A DNA stretch of 64,000 nt from Streptomyces sp. NBC_01276 (GTDB taxonomy: Bacteria > Actinomycetota > Actinomycetes > Streptomycetales > Streptomycetaceae): contig NZ_CP108443.1 of assembly GCF_041435355.1 (NCBI RefSeq), forward strand, positions 62,001 through 126,000, read 5' to 3'. Shown here in pieces: positions 16,207 to 24,818 of the stretch (positions within the stretch are counted from its first letter, which is position 1; each line of letters starts with the position of its first letter). The notes under the pieces were generated by a model that saw only the letters and a list, made by a program, of their open reading frames with translations, made no database searches and was not told the DNA's origin. The translations under genes and the position numbers were made by a program.

Positions 16207-17189
16207 TCAGTCGGCGGCTTTGAGGAGGTCGTCGATCCAGATCATCGCGGCGCGGAGGTGGAGTCCGGCGAGGTAGCTGTCCGGGGTTTTGTCGTAGCGG
16301 GTGGCGATGCCTCGCCAGGCTTTCAGCTTGTTGATCAAACGCTCGACGGTGTTCCGTTGCTTGTAGAGGTCGGTGTCGTGGCTGAGGGGCCGGCCGCCTC
16401 CTGCGCCCTTCTTCTTGCGGTTGGCGGCCTGGTCCCGTTTCTCCGGGATGACGGCCTTGATCCCGCGTCTGCGCAGGTAGGCGCGGTTGCCGCGGGACGA
16501 GTACGCCTTATCCGCGGCGACCGCGGCGGGCCTCGTGCGGGGACGGCCGACCGGCAGGCGGACCCGCACTTTCTCGAGCACGGGGATGAATTGCGGGCTG
16601 TCCCCGGCCTGCCCTGCGGTCAACACCAGTGCGAGCGGACGACACCTGCGGTCCGCGGCGAGATGAATCTTGCTCGTGAGTCCGCCCCGGGACCTGCCGA
16701 GCAAGGCTTCCCTCAAACGGAGCCTACGTCTGCGCCGGATGCGCCGGCGTGCTTCCTGTCCGTTCTGTCCCTCCGTGCCGCCCCCTTTTGCCGTGCTGCC
16801 TCCTGCTCCTCCACGGCTTCTTCCAGGGCCTTCATGAGGTGCTTGCTGACGCGGAGCCCTGCGGCGTCGTGATGGGCGCGGACCGTGGTGGAGTCCACGC
16901 TGACCAGCGACAAGTCCGTCCTTCCCGCCCGGGCTGCCTCGGCGATCATGCCTTCCAGCAGGGCAGTGAAGACACCGGCGTCCCGCCAGACGCGGAAGCG
17001 TCCGTACACGGTGGCCCAGGGGCCGAACTCGACAGGCATCTCCCGCCACTGACCACTGGAACGGAACCGCCAGATCACACCCTCGAACTGCTCCCGCAGC
17101 CGCTCCGGGTACGGCCCGTACCTACCGATCGGCAGGTACGGCTCGATGAATTTCCACTGGGCATGGGTGAGTTGCCTGCGCGTCACCAT
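16207..17189 (-). CDS. IS5-family transposase, two frames joined by programmed -1 frameshifting
   Basis: ORF A begins at the ATG at 17189 (MVTRRQLTHAQWKFIEPYLP, with GGTAGGA upstream) and contains LSLVSVDSTTVRAHHDAAGL with the first catalytic Asp; alone it ends at 16713. ORF B covers the second part down to 16207: GLTSKIHLAADRRCRPLALV, AVAADKAYSSRGNRAYLRRR (second Asp), RNTVERLINKLKAWRGIATR (Glu). A slippery heptamer A-AAG-GGG at 16788-16782 lies in the overlap, read in ORF A as CAA-AAG-GGG, and a -1 slip enters ORF B. The full product is about 327 residues with an intact DDE triad. IS5-family elements of this type are known to use such frameshifting, so this is probably functional. Confidence 0.8.
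16782..16788 (-). other. Slippery heptamer for programmed -1 ribosomal frameshift
   Basis: On the minus strand the bases are A-AAG-GGG within C-AAAA-GGGGG-C, exactly the X-XXY-YYZ form in the zero frame of ORF A. Codon 147 counted from the upstream frame start at 17228 is the CAA just before it. Downstream GC-rich sequence could form a stimulatory structure. Confidence 0.7.
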
Positions 17190-17316
17190 CACAGTCCTAC
17201 CGGATTCCACCCCGCGAAGAGGGCACAATCCAGCAGTTGATCACGACATCACACAGGCCCTAACCCCCAGCCCCGGAGCCGACCCGCTGCGGAGCAGCCG
17301 CGCCGCGCTTCCTACG

Positions 17317-18048
17317 ATGCACGGCATGAAGACACTCCTCACCGCCGCCGAGGTGTCGGACGCCGGCCGGGTGGCGCGGCCCCTGGTCCTGGGCGCCGTC
17401 GTGCTGGCGGCATTGTGGTGGGGAACCCGGGGCTGGAGGCAGGGCTCGGCACACCGGCGGTGGACCGTGATCGCCGGCATGATGGCCGCGACCGTCGCGA
17501 GCGGTACGTGGGCGGTCGCGGAAGCCCGCCAAACCGGACCGGCCAAGCCCGAGCAGGCCGTCTCGCAGTATCCCCGGGTCCGGCCCGGACCGGCGCCCGA
17601 GTGGGCAGGCCGCCTCCGGCTGCTCACCGGTCCCGAAGCCAACCAGGCCGACGCCCAGTGGCCGCCGTTGATGCCGGGCGACCGCTGGTTCTACACCGCG
17701 ACCCGTGAATCGGCACCGACCGCGGTCCTGTACGTACGCGCCGCGACCGCCGATCCCGTGTGGACGATCCAGCGGCTGATCCACACCGCCCAAACGCCGG
17801 GCGGAGAGAAAGGCCCCGAGCCGTTCGGCGAGAACGGGCCGGACGGCCGGATCTGGTGCGCCCGGGGCGAGGTCCCCCACGAAGGAGGCGACCCCGTACC
17901 CTCCGCCTACTGCTATTGGGGCGGCCAACTCTCCGAAGGCGCGGTCATCCTCCCCCACGAGACAGACCTCAACACGGCCGCCGCGACGACCCGCACCTTC
18001 CGCGCAGCCCTCGCTACCGGCAGCAAACCTCCCGCGCCTCAGGCATAG
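17317..18048 (+). CDS. Membrane-anchored protein of unknown function
   Basis: 243 residues from the ATG at 17317; an ATG at 17326 (MKTLLTAAEV) is equally possible and neither has a strong ribosome site. Two hydrophobic segments lie near the N-terminus (ARPLVLGAVVLAALWWGTRG and WTVIAGMMAATVASGTWAVA). A soluble domain of about 170 residues follows, with GDRWFYTATRESAPTAVLYV and RIWCARGEVP. Two Cys in that domain (IWCARG, SAYCYWGG) could pair outside the membrane. I do not recognise the domain. It begins only about 55 bases beyond the right end of the IS, so its original promoter may have been displaced. Confidence 0.6.
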   Translation: MHGMKTLLTAAEVSDAGRVARPLVLGAVVLAALWWGTRGWRQGSAHRRWTVIAGMMAATVASGTWAVAEARQTGPAKPEQAVSQYPRVRPGPAPEWAGRLRLLTGPEANQADAQWPPLMPGDRWFYTATRESAPTAVLYVRAATADPVWTIQRLIHTAQTPGGEKGPEPFGENGPDGRIWCARGEVPHEGGDPVPSAYCYWGGQLSEGAVILPHETDLNTAAATTRTFRAALATGSKPPAPQA

Positions 18049-18315
18049 ACCACACCGTGCACAGCACACCTCGCCAACCCGTCATGACGACTGCTCAGAT
18101 TCACTGACCGCGACAGCCGGTGGCGGCGTTCCTCGTACGCGGGTCTCCCCTTGGCCGGCCGGAGCGGCAATGCCCCTCCCGGTCCGGCAGCGGATCGACG
18201 ACCATCACGGGTGTCGTGTCTGCCGGGTGTTGTGGTGCTGCGCCCGCTCCGACCTTGGCTTATTCGTGGCCTGGGCTATTGCGGAGGGTGATCGCTTCGG
18301 GAATGATTCCCCGCC

Positions 18316-19425
18316 GTGACCATCTTCCTCGCCGTTGCACTCGGCGTGTTTCTCATCGTGCTTCTACGCTCCGTCACCCGTGGCGGTGTCGCCCGATGGA
18401 TCGAAAAGCGCTTCGTGGCGTCCACTTACGGCCTGCCGCCTCGTGAGGCGCTCGACAGCCGGCGCGCCGGTCCCCCACCTCCGGCGCACCGAGTGCAGGA
18501 GAGGCAGGACATCGCCGACGCCGCGTGGCAAGGGGACTGGCGGACTGCCGACCGGTACGTCCGGGACGCGGGAGAAGACTGGGACGCGCGCTGGGACCGG
18601 CTGGAGCTCCTGCAGCACGTCGCCCGGAAGGACAGTTCCTGGCTCGATGCCTGGCGCGCCGCCGAGCCGGGCAACTGCGACGCGGCGACCCTTCATGCAA
18701 GCCTCATGGTTCACCGGGCCTGGGAGATCCGAGGCACCGCCTTCGCCCACGCGGTCCTGGACCAGGACATGGAGCGCTTCCGCGCCATGCTCCCGGCCGC
18801 GATCGAGGAGGCTCGCAAGGCCGCGCTGCTCGACCCCGCGAACCCGGGCCCCTGGGTCGTCATGGTCACCGCCGCCCGCGGAGCCCGGTACGGCCACAAG
18901 GAGTTCAAGTCCCTCTGGGAGGGCCTCGTCGCCCGCGCGCCCCACCACTACGAGGGGCATTGGCAGGCCCTCCAGTACTGGTGCGCCAAGTGGTTCGGCA
19001 GCAACCGGCGGATGATGCGATTCGCCCGCCAGGCGATCCGCAAGGCCCCGGCCGGCAGCCCTCTCGCCGGGATCTACCTGCACGCGCTGAGCGAACGCGA
19101 CGGCCGCCCCTTCCCTCCCGGGCTGCCCGTCACTCCCATGGCGAGGAACCTGCTGAAGCGGACCGCCGCTTCGTTCGACCAGGTCGCGCCCGACGACGAG
19201 CGCCTGCCGGCCCTGCGCCACCTGCTGGCGCACTACATGCTCCGGTCGATGATGTACTCCCCCGCCCTGGAGCAGTTCCGCCGGATCGGCCCCTGGTGCG
19301 GTGCCGAACCCTGGCGCAGTGCGGGGAACCCGGTCACGGCGTTCGAAGCGGCTCGCGGCAAGGCCGTGAGGCTGTCCCGCGCACGTCCCACCCCGACGGC
19401 GCAGATCTACGGGATAGCCCGCTAG
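18316..19425 (+). CDS. Membrane-anchored helical-repeat (TPR-like) protein, end altered by an IS
   Basis: 369 residues from a GTG at 18316. One N-terminal transmembrane segment (TIFLAVALGVFLIVLLRSV) is followed by a helical cytoplasmic or external region with TPR-like helix pairs: IADAAWQGDWRTADRYVRDA, AAIEEARKAALLDPANPGPW, KEFKSLWEGLVARAPHHYEG, NRRMMRFARQAIRKAPAGSP. The P-x-N-P-x-x-W pattern is typical of tetratricopeptide turns. The stop codon TAG at 19423-19425 is made from the TA target site and first G of the IS630 element, so the natural C-terminus may have been longer. Scaffold function is only an inference. Confidence 0.7.
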   Translation: MTIFLAVALGVFLIVLLRSVTRGGVARWIEKRFVASTYGLPPREALDSRRAGPPPPAHRVQERQDIADAAWQGDWRTADRYVRDAGEDWDARWDRLELLQHVARKDSSWLDAWRAAEPGNCDAATLHASLMVHRAWEIRGTAFAHAVLDQDMERFRAMLPAAIEEARKAALLDPANPGPWVVMVTAARGARYGHKEFKSLWEGLVARAPHHYEGHWQALQYWCAKWFGSNRRMMRFARQAIRKAPAGSPLAGIYLHALSERDGRPFPPGLPVTPMARNLLKRTAASFDQVAPDDERLPALRHLLAHYMLRSMMYSPALEQFRRIGPWCGAEPWRSAGNPVTAFEAARGKAVRLSRARPTPTAQIYGIAR

Positions 19426-20588
19426 TGTGATGCGCCGGGAATCTCAGGGTTAAGTCTGTAGCCTGTTGCCATGTCGCCGGGTCCTCGTGCCATTGAAGTC
19501 CGCCTGTCCGATGAGGAACGTGCGGAGTTGTCGCGTTGGGCGAGTGGGGCGGTGGCGCCGCGGTTCGCGGAGCGGGCGCGCATCGTGCTGGCGTGTGCGG
19601 GCGGAGCGCCGAACGCGCGGGTGGCGGTGGAGGCCGGCGTGACCGCCGCGACGGTGAGGAAATGGCGTGGGAAATTCGCCGCTGAGGGGATGGCCGGGCT
19701 CGAGGATGCCGCGCGCATCGGTCGGCCGAAGGCCGATCTGGTTCTGAGTGAGGCCGAACGGGACCAGCTGATCCGGTGGGCCAGGCGCGCGAAGACCGCC
19801 CAGTACCTGGCGCTTCGCGCGAGGATCGTGCTTCGTTGCGCGGAAGGCGGGACGAACAAGCAGGCCGCGGCCGAACTTGGTGTCGACACCTCGACCGTGG
19901 ATCGCTGGCGCGGTCGTTTCATCGCTGACCGTTTGGACGGTCTGGCCGATGAGCCCAGGCCGGGCCGGCCATCCTCGATTCTCCTCGGCCAGGTCGAGGA
20001 CGTGATCGTGGCGACGCTGGAGTCCACTCCGGGCCGGGACACCCACTGGTCACGGGCCTCGATGGCTGCTCGCACGGGGCTGTCGAAATCGACGGTCGGC
20101 CGGATCTGGAAGCGGTTCGATCTCAAGCCGCACCTGCAGGATTCCTTCAAGCTGTCCACCGATCCGCAGTTTGTCGACAAGGTCGTCGACGTCGTCGGGC
20201 TCTACCACAATCCGCCGGAACGGGCGGTGGTGTTATGCGTGGATGAGAAGAGCCAGATCCAGGCTCTGGACCGCTCGCGGCCAAACACCCCCGCTTCCAC
20301 GTCCACTTCACCCCCACAGGCTCGTCCTGGATCAACCAGGTCGAGCGGTGGTTCGGTCTCCTCACCGACAAACTCATCCGCCGCGGCGTCCACACCTCGG
20401 TGAAAGCACGGGAAGATGACATCCGGGCCTGGATCGAGACCTGGAACGAGGACCCGAAACCCTTCACCTGGACGAAGAGCGCCGACGAGATCCTCAAGTC
20501 CCTCGCCGACTACCTCACCAAAATCACCCCATCAGCCACCAACAACCAGCCGCAGACTTAACCCTGAGATTTCCGGCGCATCACACTA
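19423..20588. mobile_element. IS630-family element with internal deletion
   Basis: 36-base inverted repeats (TAGTGTGATGCGCCGGGAAT at 19423, complement ending 20588) with one mismatch, including the TA duplication typical of the family at both outer ends. The element proper is 19425-20586 (1162 bases). It inserted at the end of the TPR-like gene. Confidence 0.85.
19471..20561 (+). pseudogene. IS630-family transposase missing its middle
   Basis: It starts [20 protein letters not shown] and has two helix-turn-helix units ([40 protein letters not shown]), then [20 protein letters not shown] and [15 protein letters not shown] with the first catalytic Asp. There the frame breaks. In the next frame the sequence resumes as [20 protein letters not shown], with the last Glu, and ends FTWTKSADEILKSLADYLTK with TAA at 20559-20561. 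About 70 residues, including the second Asp (usually in LDNYATHK), are gone, so it cannot be active. Confidence 0.85.
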
Positions 20589-20799
20589 GTGCTGTGACCG
20601 GGAAGGTCTGCCGGGTTGCTCGTTGTGCCGGTCGGATGTGACGACTTCGACTGCCGGGGCCCTGGCATCGGCGGGGGACGCTGGTTCCGGGGCTTCGTCC
20701 GCGGACCGCACCGCCGCTGAGGCCGAGTGAGCGCATGGCTCGGTCGAGCCGGGGCCCGGGGCGCCGGACCCCGGCGGGCGGTGGGGTCCCGACGAGGGG

Positions 20800-22188
20800 T
20801 CAGCGTCTGCGGCGGCGGGCGAAGCGGGTGCGGTGTCCCGACCGGGCGGCGGCGGCCAGGGCGAGGGTCACGGTGATGTGCGCCCCTCCGAGCGGCCCGC
20901 GCGTGACGCGTACCGTACCGCCCGTCGCGGTCGCGGCCCGGCGCGCGATGTCGAGGCCCAGTCCTGTGGAGCCGGTGCTGCTTCCGCGGGACAGCGCCCG
21001 GTCCGGTTCCGGGATACCCGGTCCGCCGTCCTCGACGACCAGCTCCACGGCCTGGGCCGTGCGTACGACGGCGACGGCGAACGCGGTCCCCTCCGGGGTG
21101 TGGCGGAAGACGTTGCCGATGAGGGCGTCCACCACGGCGGCGACGTCGTCGTCCGAGAGGCCGACGGCCGTGGGCTCCTGGGTGATGTCCAGGGAGCACG
21201 AACGGTTCTGCTGCTCCGCGAGGACCGCCCAGAAGGCGGTCCGGCGCCGGACGACCTCGGCCGCCTCGCTGCGCGGGCCCGCGCCCGCCGCGGCACCGGT
21301 CCCGCGTCCCGGGGGGCGTTCCGTACCGAGCAGGCCCCGGGCCATGGGGCCGACGGCGAGCGGAGTGCGTGCCGCGGCGATGATCGCCTGCAGTTCGCTC
21401 TCCAGCTCGCAGACGGCCGCCTCGACCCTGGCCGACTCCGGCGTGCCCGCCATCCGTTCCGACGCCAGGTGGAGTGCGGTCAGCGGGGTGCGCAGCCGGT
21501 GCGAGAGGTCGGCGACGAGTTCGCGTTCGACGGCGAGCAGTTCGTTCATGCGCTGGGCCATCGCGTTGAACGCGACGCCCGCGTCACGCAGTTCCCGGGG
21601 ACCCATGGGTTCGACACGGGCGTCCAGGTCCCCCAGCCCGAGCGCGCGCGAGGCCTGCGCGAGCCGCTTCGAGGAGCGGACGACCTTGGCCCCGAGCCGA
21701 TCGGCGACCAGCACCGAGCCCGTGATCAGCCCCACGGCGAGGAAACACATCACGGCCCACGACTGCGCCACCCCCCGGGTGAGTTCCGCGTCGGGCACGA
21801 AGTTCTCGATGACGGCGACCTTGTCGCCCGGCAGCACCACCGGCTGCAGGCAGACCCACCCGCCGGGGACCTCCTGCGAGATCGACTCCCGCCCCCGCTG
21901 GGCCCGTTCGAGCAGTTCCGCGGGAGCCTTCGACCCTCCCAGAGAGGCCGCCCCCGGCAGGTGGACGACCAGGTGGTCCGCCGCGTCCAGGCCCGCCGCG
22001 GCCTCCCGCAGGGCGTCCGGATCCGTGGTCAGGGCGAGCACCGGCGCCAGGGCGGCGCCGCGTTGCTGTGCCGCCGTCACACCCTGTTCCTTGACCAGCG
22101 ACATCACCAGGGCGGCCAGCGGTATGAGGAAGGACAGGGCGACCATGGAGGTCACGGCGAGGGCCACACCGGCCAGGGAGCGCCTCAA
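20800..22188 (-). CDS. Two-component sensor histidine kinase
   Basis: 462 residues from a TTG at 22188 whose first bases overlap the stop of the response regulator (TTGA). Two transmembrane helices (GVALAVTSMVALSFLIPLAA and SWAVMCFLAVGLITGSVLVA) flank an extracellular sensor of about 110 residues that contains one Cys (GGWVCLQPVVLPG). A HAMP-like linker follows, then the H-box LVADLSHRLRTPLTALHLAS, N-box VDALIGNVFRHTPEG, G1 VVEDGGPGIPEPD and G2 SSTGSTGLGLDIARRA. All catalytic motifs are intact. It pairs with the OmpR-type regulator just upstream. Downstream-facing genes include a secreted thioredoxin and a DsbD-N-like protein, which makes an envelope redox signal plausible but unproven. Confidence 0.85.
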   Translation of the reverse strand: MRRSLAGVALAVTSMVALSFLIPLAALVMSLVKEQGVTAAQQRGAALAPVLALTTDPDALREAAAGLDAADHLVVHLPGAASLGGSKAPAELLERAQRGRESISQEVPGGWVCLQPVVLPGDKVAVIENFVPDAELTRGVAQSWAVMCFLAVGLITGSVLVADRLGAKVVRSSKRLAQASRALGLGDLDARVEPMGPRELRDAGVAFNAMAQRMNELLAVERELVADLSHRLRTPLTALHLASERMAGTPESARVEAAVCELESELQAIIAAARTPLAVGPMARGLLGTERPPGRGTGAAAGAGPRSEAAEVVRRRTAFWAVLAEQQNRSCSLDITQEPTAVGLSDDDVAAVVDALIGNVFRHTPEGTAFAVAVVRTAQAVELVVEDGGPGIPEPDRALSRGSSTGSTGLGLDIARRAATATGGTVRVTRGPLGGAHITVTLALAAAARSGHRTRFARRRRR

Positions 22189-22913
22189 CGCGGTGCCACC
22201 AGTTTGATGCCGACTCCGCGCACGGTCAGCAGGTAGCGCGGGGCGGCCGCCCGTTCGCCGAGCTTGCGGCGCAGGGAGGACAGGTGCACGTCGACGGTCT
22301 GATCGTCCACGTACGGCTCGCGCCACACCTCGGTCAGCAGACGGCGTTTCGAGACGACCTGGCCGGTGTGGTGCGCGAGGAACGCCAGCAGGTCGAACTC
22401 ACGGCGGGTCAGGCGCAGCTCCTGTCCGGCCAGGTGCACGGTACGCGCTCCCGGGTCCACCGCCAGCTCGCCCACGACGGTGGGCCGCAGGGGCTCCCCG
22501 GCCTGCGCGGGCACCGCGCCGCGGGTGGCGCCGACGGAGGCGGGGGGCGCGCCGCCGGTGCGGCGCAGGACGGCGGAGAGGCGGGCGAGGAGCTGGCCCC
22601 CGGAGAAGGGTTTGACGAGGTAGTCGTCCGCGCCCGCGTTCAGGATGTTGATGATCTCGGACTCGTCGTCGCGGGCGGTGGCCACGAGCACCGGTACGGA
22701 GGAGATGCCTCGGATCATGCGCAGGGCATCGCCTCCGTCCAGGTCGGGCAGTCCGAGGTCGAGGACCACCGCGTCCACGGGCGCCTGCGTGACCTCGCGC
22801 AGCGCACCGAAGCCGTCGGCGGCGCTGCGCACGGCATACCCCTGCTCGGCCAGGACTTCTATCAGTGACTGGCGGATGCTGGGGTCGTCTTCCACGACCA
22901 GGACGCTCGGCAT
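22185..22913 (-). CDS. OmpR/PhoB-family response regulator
   Basis: 242 residues, ATG at 22913. The receiver domain has the acidic pair in VLVVEDDPSIRQ, phospho-acceptor Asp in DAVVLDLGLPDLDGG, conserved Thr in VLVATARDD and Lys in DDYLVKPF. After an alanine/proline linker (residues about 118-140) comes a winged-helix domain with LRLTRREFDLLAFLAHHTGQ, VVSKRRLLTEVWREPYVDDQ and TVDVHLSSLRRKLGE. Its stop overlaps the kinase start, so the pair is translationally coupled. Targets are not encoded in an obvious way, but the repeated element at 24610 and 26629 is a candidate. Confidence 0.9.
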   Translation of the reverse strand: MPSVLVVEDDPSIRQSLIEVLAEQGYAVRSAADGFGALREVTQAPVDAVVLDLGLPDLDGGDALRMIRGISSVPVLVATARDDESEIINILNAGADDYLVKPFSGGQLLARLSAVLRRTGGAPPASVGATRGAVPAQAGEPLRPTVVGELAVDPGARTVHLAGQELRLTRREFDLLAFLAHHTGQVVSKRRLLTEVWREPYVDDQTVDVHLSSLRRKLGERAAAPRYLLTVRGVGIKLVAPR

Positions 22914-22951
22914 GCGGACACCTTAGAGGCTGGTTCCGGTGGTGGACGCGG

Positions 22952-23611
22952 TCAGGGCGTGACGAAGGCCGGACCCCCGTTGGTGACGCGGACCCGCACG
23001 GGGCGGTCCGACACCGGGATGGTGCAGCCGTCCCGCGTGCTGCAACTCGCGTAGCCGATCAGCACCGTCGCGCCGCCTCCGCTGCCGGACGCGCGGATGG
23101 GGAGGGTGGTGGTGACCGGTCCGTCGGGGTACACGGGAACCGGGGAGTCGACCCCCGGGACCCGGATCGGCCGCACGGGTTGCGCCGCCGTGAGCGGGCC
23201 TTCCGCCGCGAGGGCGCCGGTGACGGCCACCGCGGTCGGCCGGCCGACGCCCTCGACGCCGGTGGGTGGGAGGGCGGTGCTGTAGAGGTGGAATCCGGCG
23301 GCCTCGGGCGCGAAGACCGCGGTGAGGGTGCCGGTGCCCTTCGAGGGCTGCCAGGCGGAGACGGAGAGCGTGACGGTGACTCCGTTCTCGGAGAAACGTG
23401 CCGTGGGCGGGGGTCCGTCGGCCGCGGCTCCGGAAGCGGACGTGACGGCGGCGGTGCGGGCGGCCGCAGCGGTGGAGGGGGTGGAGGCTGAGGCGGCTCC
23501 GGTGTCGGAGCCGGAGCCGTCCGTCACCGTGCCGATCAGCAGCAGGGCCGCCGCCACCGACAGGCCGGCGCCGACCGGGAGGGCGGCGGCCGTGCGCACC
23601 GGCCTTCTCAC
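22952..23611 (-). CDS. Secreted DsbD N-terminal-domain-like protein
   Basis: 219 residues from a GTG at 23611, which overlaps the thioredoxin stop (GTGA). An N-terminal signal or anchor (TAAALPVGAGLSVAAALLLI) is followed by an Ala/Ser/Thr linker, then an immunoglobulin-like domain. Features are ENGVTVTLSVSAWQPSKGTG, GFHLYSTALPP, VPVYPDGPVTTTLPIRASGS, and at the end VLIGYASCSTRDGCTIPVSD. The paired cysteines in Y-A-S-C-S-x-x-x-x-C match the place where DsbD-alpha carries its redox-active pair (usually Y-Q-x-C-x-x-x-x-C-Y/I-P-P). It probably exchanges disulfides with the neighbouring thioredoxin outside the membrane. Confidence 0.75.
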   Translation of the reverse strand: MRRPVRTAAALPVGAGLSVAAALLLIGTVTDGSGSDTGAASASTPSTAAAARTAAVTSASGAAADGPPPTARFSENGVTVTLSVSAWQPSKGTGTLTAVFAPEAAGFHLYSTALPPTGVEGVGRPTAVAVTGALAAEGPLTAAQPVRPIRVPGVDSPVPVYPDGPVTTTLPIRASGSGGGATVLIGYASCSTRDGCTIPVSDRPVRVRVTNGGPAFVTP

Positions 23612-24438
23612 GGGGCCCACTTGCGCAGGAAGGAGTCGATGCCGTCCGCCGTCAGGGCCGGGTTCCCCGTGACATGGGTGTCGACCCGTACGGTGCCGGA
23701 TGGCGAGACGACCACCAGCACGGGCATCGTGTAGGTCCCGCCCGAGGGGCTGTACTTGTGCAGCAGCGCGGAGTTGGCGGAGTTGTTGGCGCCGATGTCG
23801 ACCTTGACGAGGTGGTAGTCGTCCGCGAGGAGCCCCGAGGTCGTCGGCTGGGCGAACACCTTGTCGGCGGCCTTGCAGTTCCCGCACCAGTTGGCCCCGA
23901 AGTCGAGCAGGAGCATCCGGCCGTCGGACTTCGCCGAGCGCAGGGCCGCGTCGATCAGTGCGTGTGCGTCGGCCGAACCGTCGTAGCCGGGGCCGGGGAC
24001 TCTGGCCGGGGCCGGCGCGGGGGTGGCGGAAGCAGGCTTGGCGCTGCCGGAACCAGAACTGGAACCGGACCCCGATCCGGAGCCGGTCGTACTGCTGCCG
24101 CCGTTGCCGGCGGTGCCGGATGACGAGCCGGCGGTGGCGGGCGCTGATGCCGGGACGGACGCGGAGGCGGATGCGGATGCGGATGGCGGAACCGAGGTGG
24201 TGGCCGACACCCCGGGGGACGCGCCCGGTGTCGTCCGGCCCGTGGAGAGCGCCGGCGCCGGCTCCCCGGCGCCGGCCGGCCGGGCGGACCCGACGGGGGT
24301 GGCGGAGGGCCCGCACGCGGTGGCCAGCCCGGCCACGACCACGGCGGCGGCGACCACCGGAAGGCGCCGGGCGAGGTACGGACGGGAGGGCGCCGTGCGG
24401 CGTCCGGAACGGACGGATCGGAGCATGCGAGAGCTCAT
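23608..24438 (-). CDS. Lipoprotein thioredoxin-fold protein
   Basis: 276 residues from the ATG at 24438; an upstream TTG at 24453 is possible. A twin-arginine-rich start leads to a lipobox LATAC (VVAAAVVVAGLATACGPS), so it should be lipid-anchored outside the cell. A Ser/Ala/Pro/Gly-rich linker (residues about 45-145) follows. The thioredoxin domain has MLLLDFGANWCGNCKAADKV (active site WCGNC), VKVDIGANNSANSALLHKYS, and the cis-Pro strand TYTMPVLVVVSP. WCGNC differs from the usual WCGPC, suggesting altered redox potential. The start of the DsbD-like gene overlaps its stop. Confidence 0.85.
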   Translation of the reverse strand: MSSRMLRSVRSGRRTAPSRPYLARRLPVVAAAVVVAGLATACGPSATPVGSARPAGAGEPAPALSTGRTTPGASPGVSATTSVPPSASASASASVPASAPATAGSSSGTAGNGGSSTTGSGSGSGSSSGSGSAKPASATPAPAPARVPGPGYDGSADAHALIDAALRSAKSDGRMLLLDFGANWCGNCKAADKVFAQPTTSGLLADDYHLVKVDIGANNSANSALLHKYSPSGGTYTMPVLVVVSPSGTVRVDTHVTGNPALTADGIDSFLRKWAP

Positions 24439-24609
24439 GGCGAAGACCCCCAAGGCAGGTTCGGACGGCGGGACGGGCGCGGCGTGTCCCGGCTCGGTGA
24501 AACCGGGGCCGCCGCTGCACGGGGCTCGTCCCCCCGGTGCCTACGGCCGCTCGGCTGACGTGAGCATAGGGCCGGCGGGGGCCCGTGGAACCGGCTCGGC
24601 GCGATCTTG

Positions 24610-24625
24610 AGGTTGCCCTAAGGAA
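24610..24625 (-). promoter_or_regulatory. Shared 16-base element, copy 1 (thioredoxin gene)
   Basis: AGGTTGCCCTAAGGAA, 172 bases upstream of the thioredoxin start. An identical copy lies at 26629-26644 upstream of the CAP-domain gene. Both target genes are on the minus strand and both copies have the same orientation, so on the coding strand the element reads TTCCTTAGGGCAACCT. Candidate binding site for a shared regulator, perhaps the adjacent response regulator (inference). Confidence 0.6.
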
Positions 24626-24720
24626 CTGCTCACCTTCCGCTTCACCTCGACCCGGCCCGAGGGGGCACGAGGTCGCGAACCGGCCTGTACCGACGGGGCA
24701 CCGAGCGGAACGGACCGGGC

Positions 24721-24808
24721 GGCCGGGCAGCCGGGCGGCCAGCCAGCCGGGCAGCCGGGTCGTCAGGCGGGCAGGCGGGCAAGCGGGCAAGCGGGCAAGC
24801 GGGCAGCC
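24721..24808. repeat. Imperfect GC-rich tandem repeat
   Basis: A run of near-octamers GGGCAGCC, GGGCGGCC, then GGGCAAGC repeated three times in perfect copies near 24777-24800. It lies between two minus-strand genes, just after the stop at 24819. It is probably slippage-derived, with possible effects on termination. Confidence 0.6.
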
Positions 24809-24818
24809 TGTCGTGCCG

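Larger units (their letters stand above)
16185..17262. mobile_element. IS5-family element, apparently complete, flanked by TA
   Basis: Terminal repeats AGGGCCTGTGTGATGTCGTG (left, from 16186) and its exact complement (right, to 17261) form a 25-base perfect inverted repeat when the flanking TA (16185-16186 and 17261-17262) is included. The element proper is 1074 bases with one transposase gene split over two frames. It sits immediately against the right end of the passenger-carrying IS and shares its TA. Confidence 0.85.
24454..24818. other. Intergenic region with a repeated element and low-complexity tandem DNA
   Basis: Between the thioredoxin gene (start 24438) and the end of the next minus-strand gene (24819). 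It contains the 16-base element at 24610-24625 and, at 24721-24808, imperfect tandem repeats of GGGCAGCC/GGGCAAGC-type octamers. No gene was seen. Confidence 0.6.

Noticed and set aside
20735..22207. A 490-codon plus-strand open frame across the histidine kinase gene
   Set aside because: Ser/Arg-rich antisense frame with no domain; the opposite strand has all the kinase motifs.
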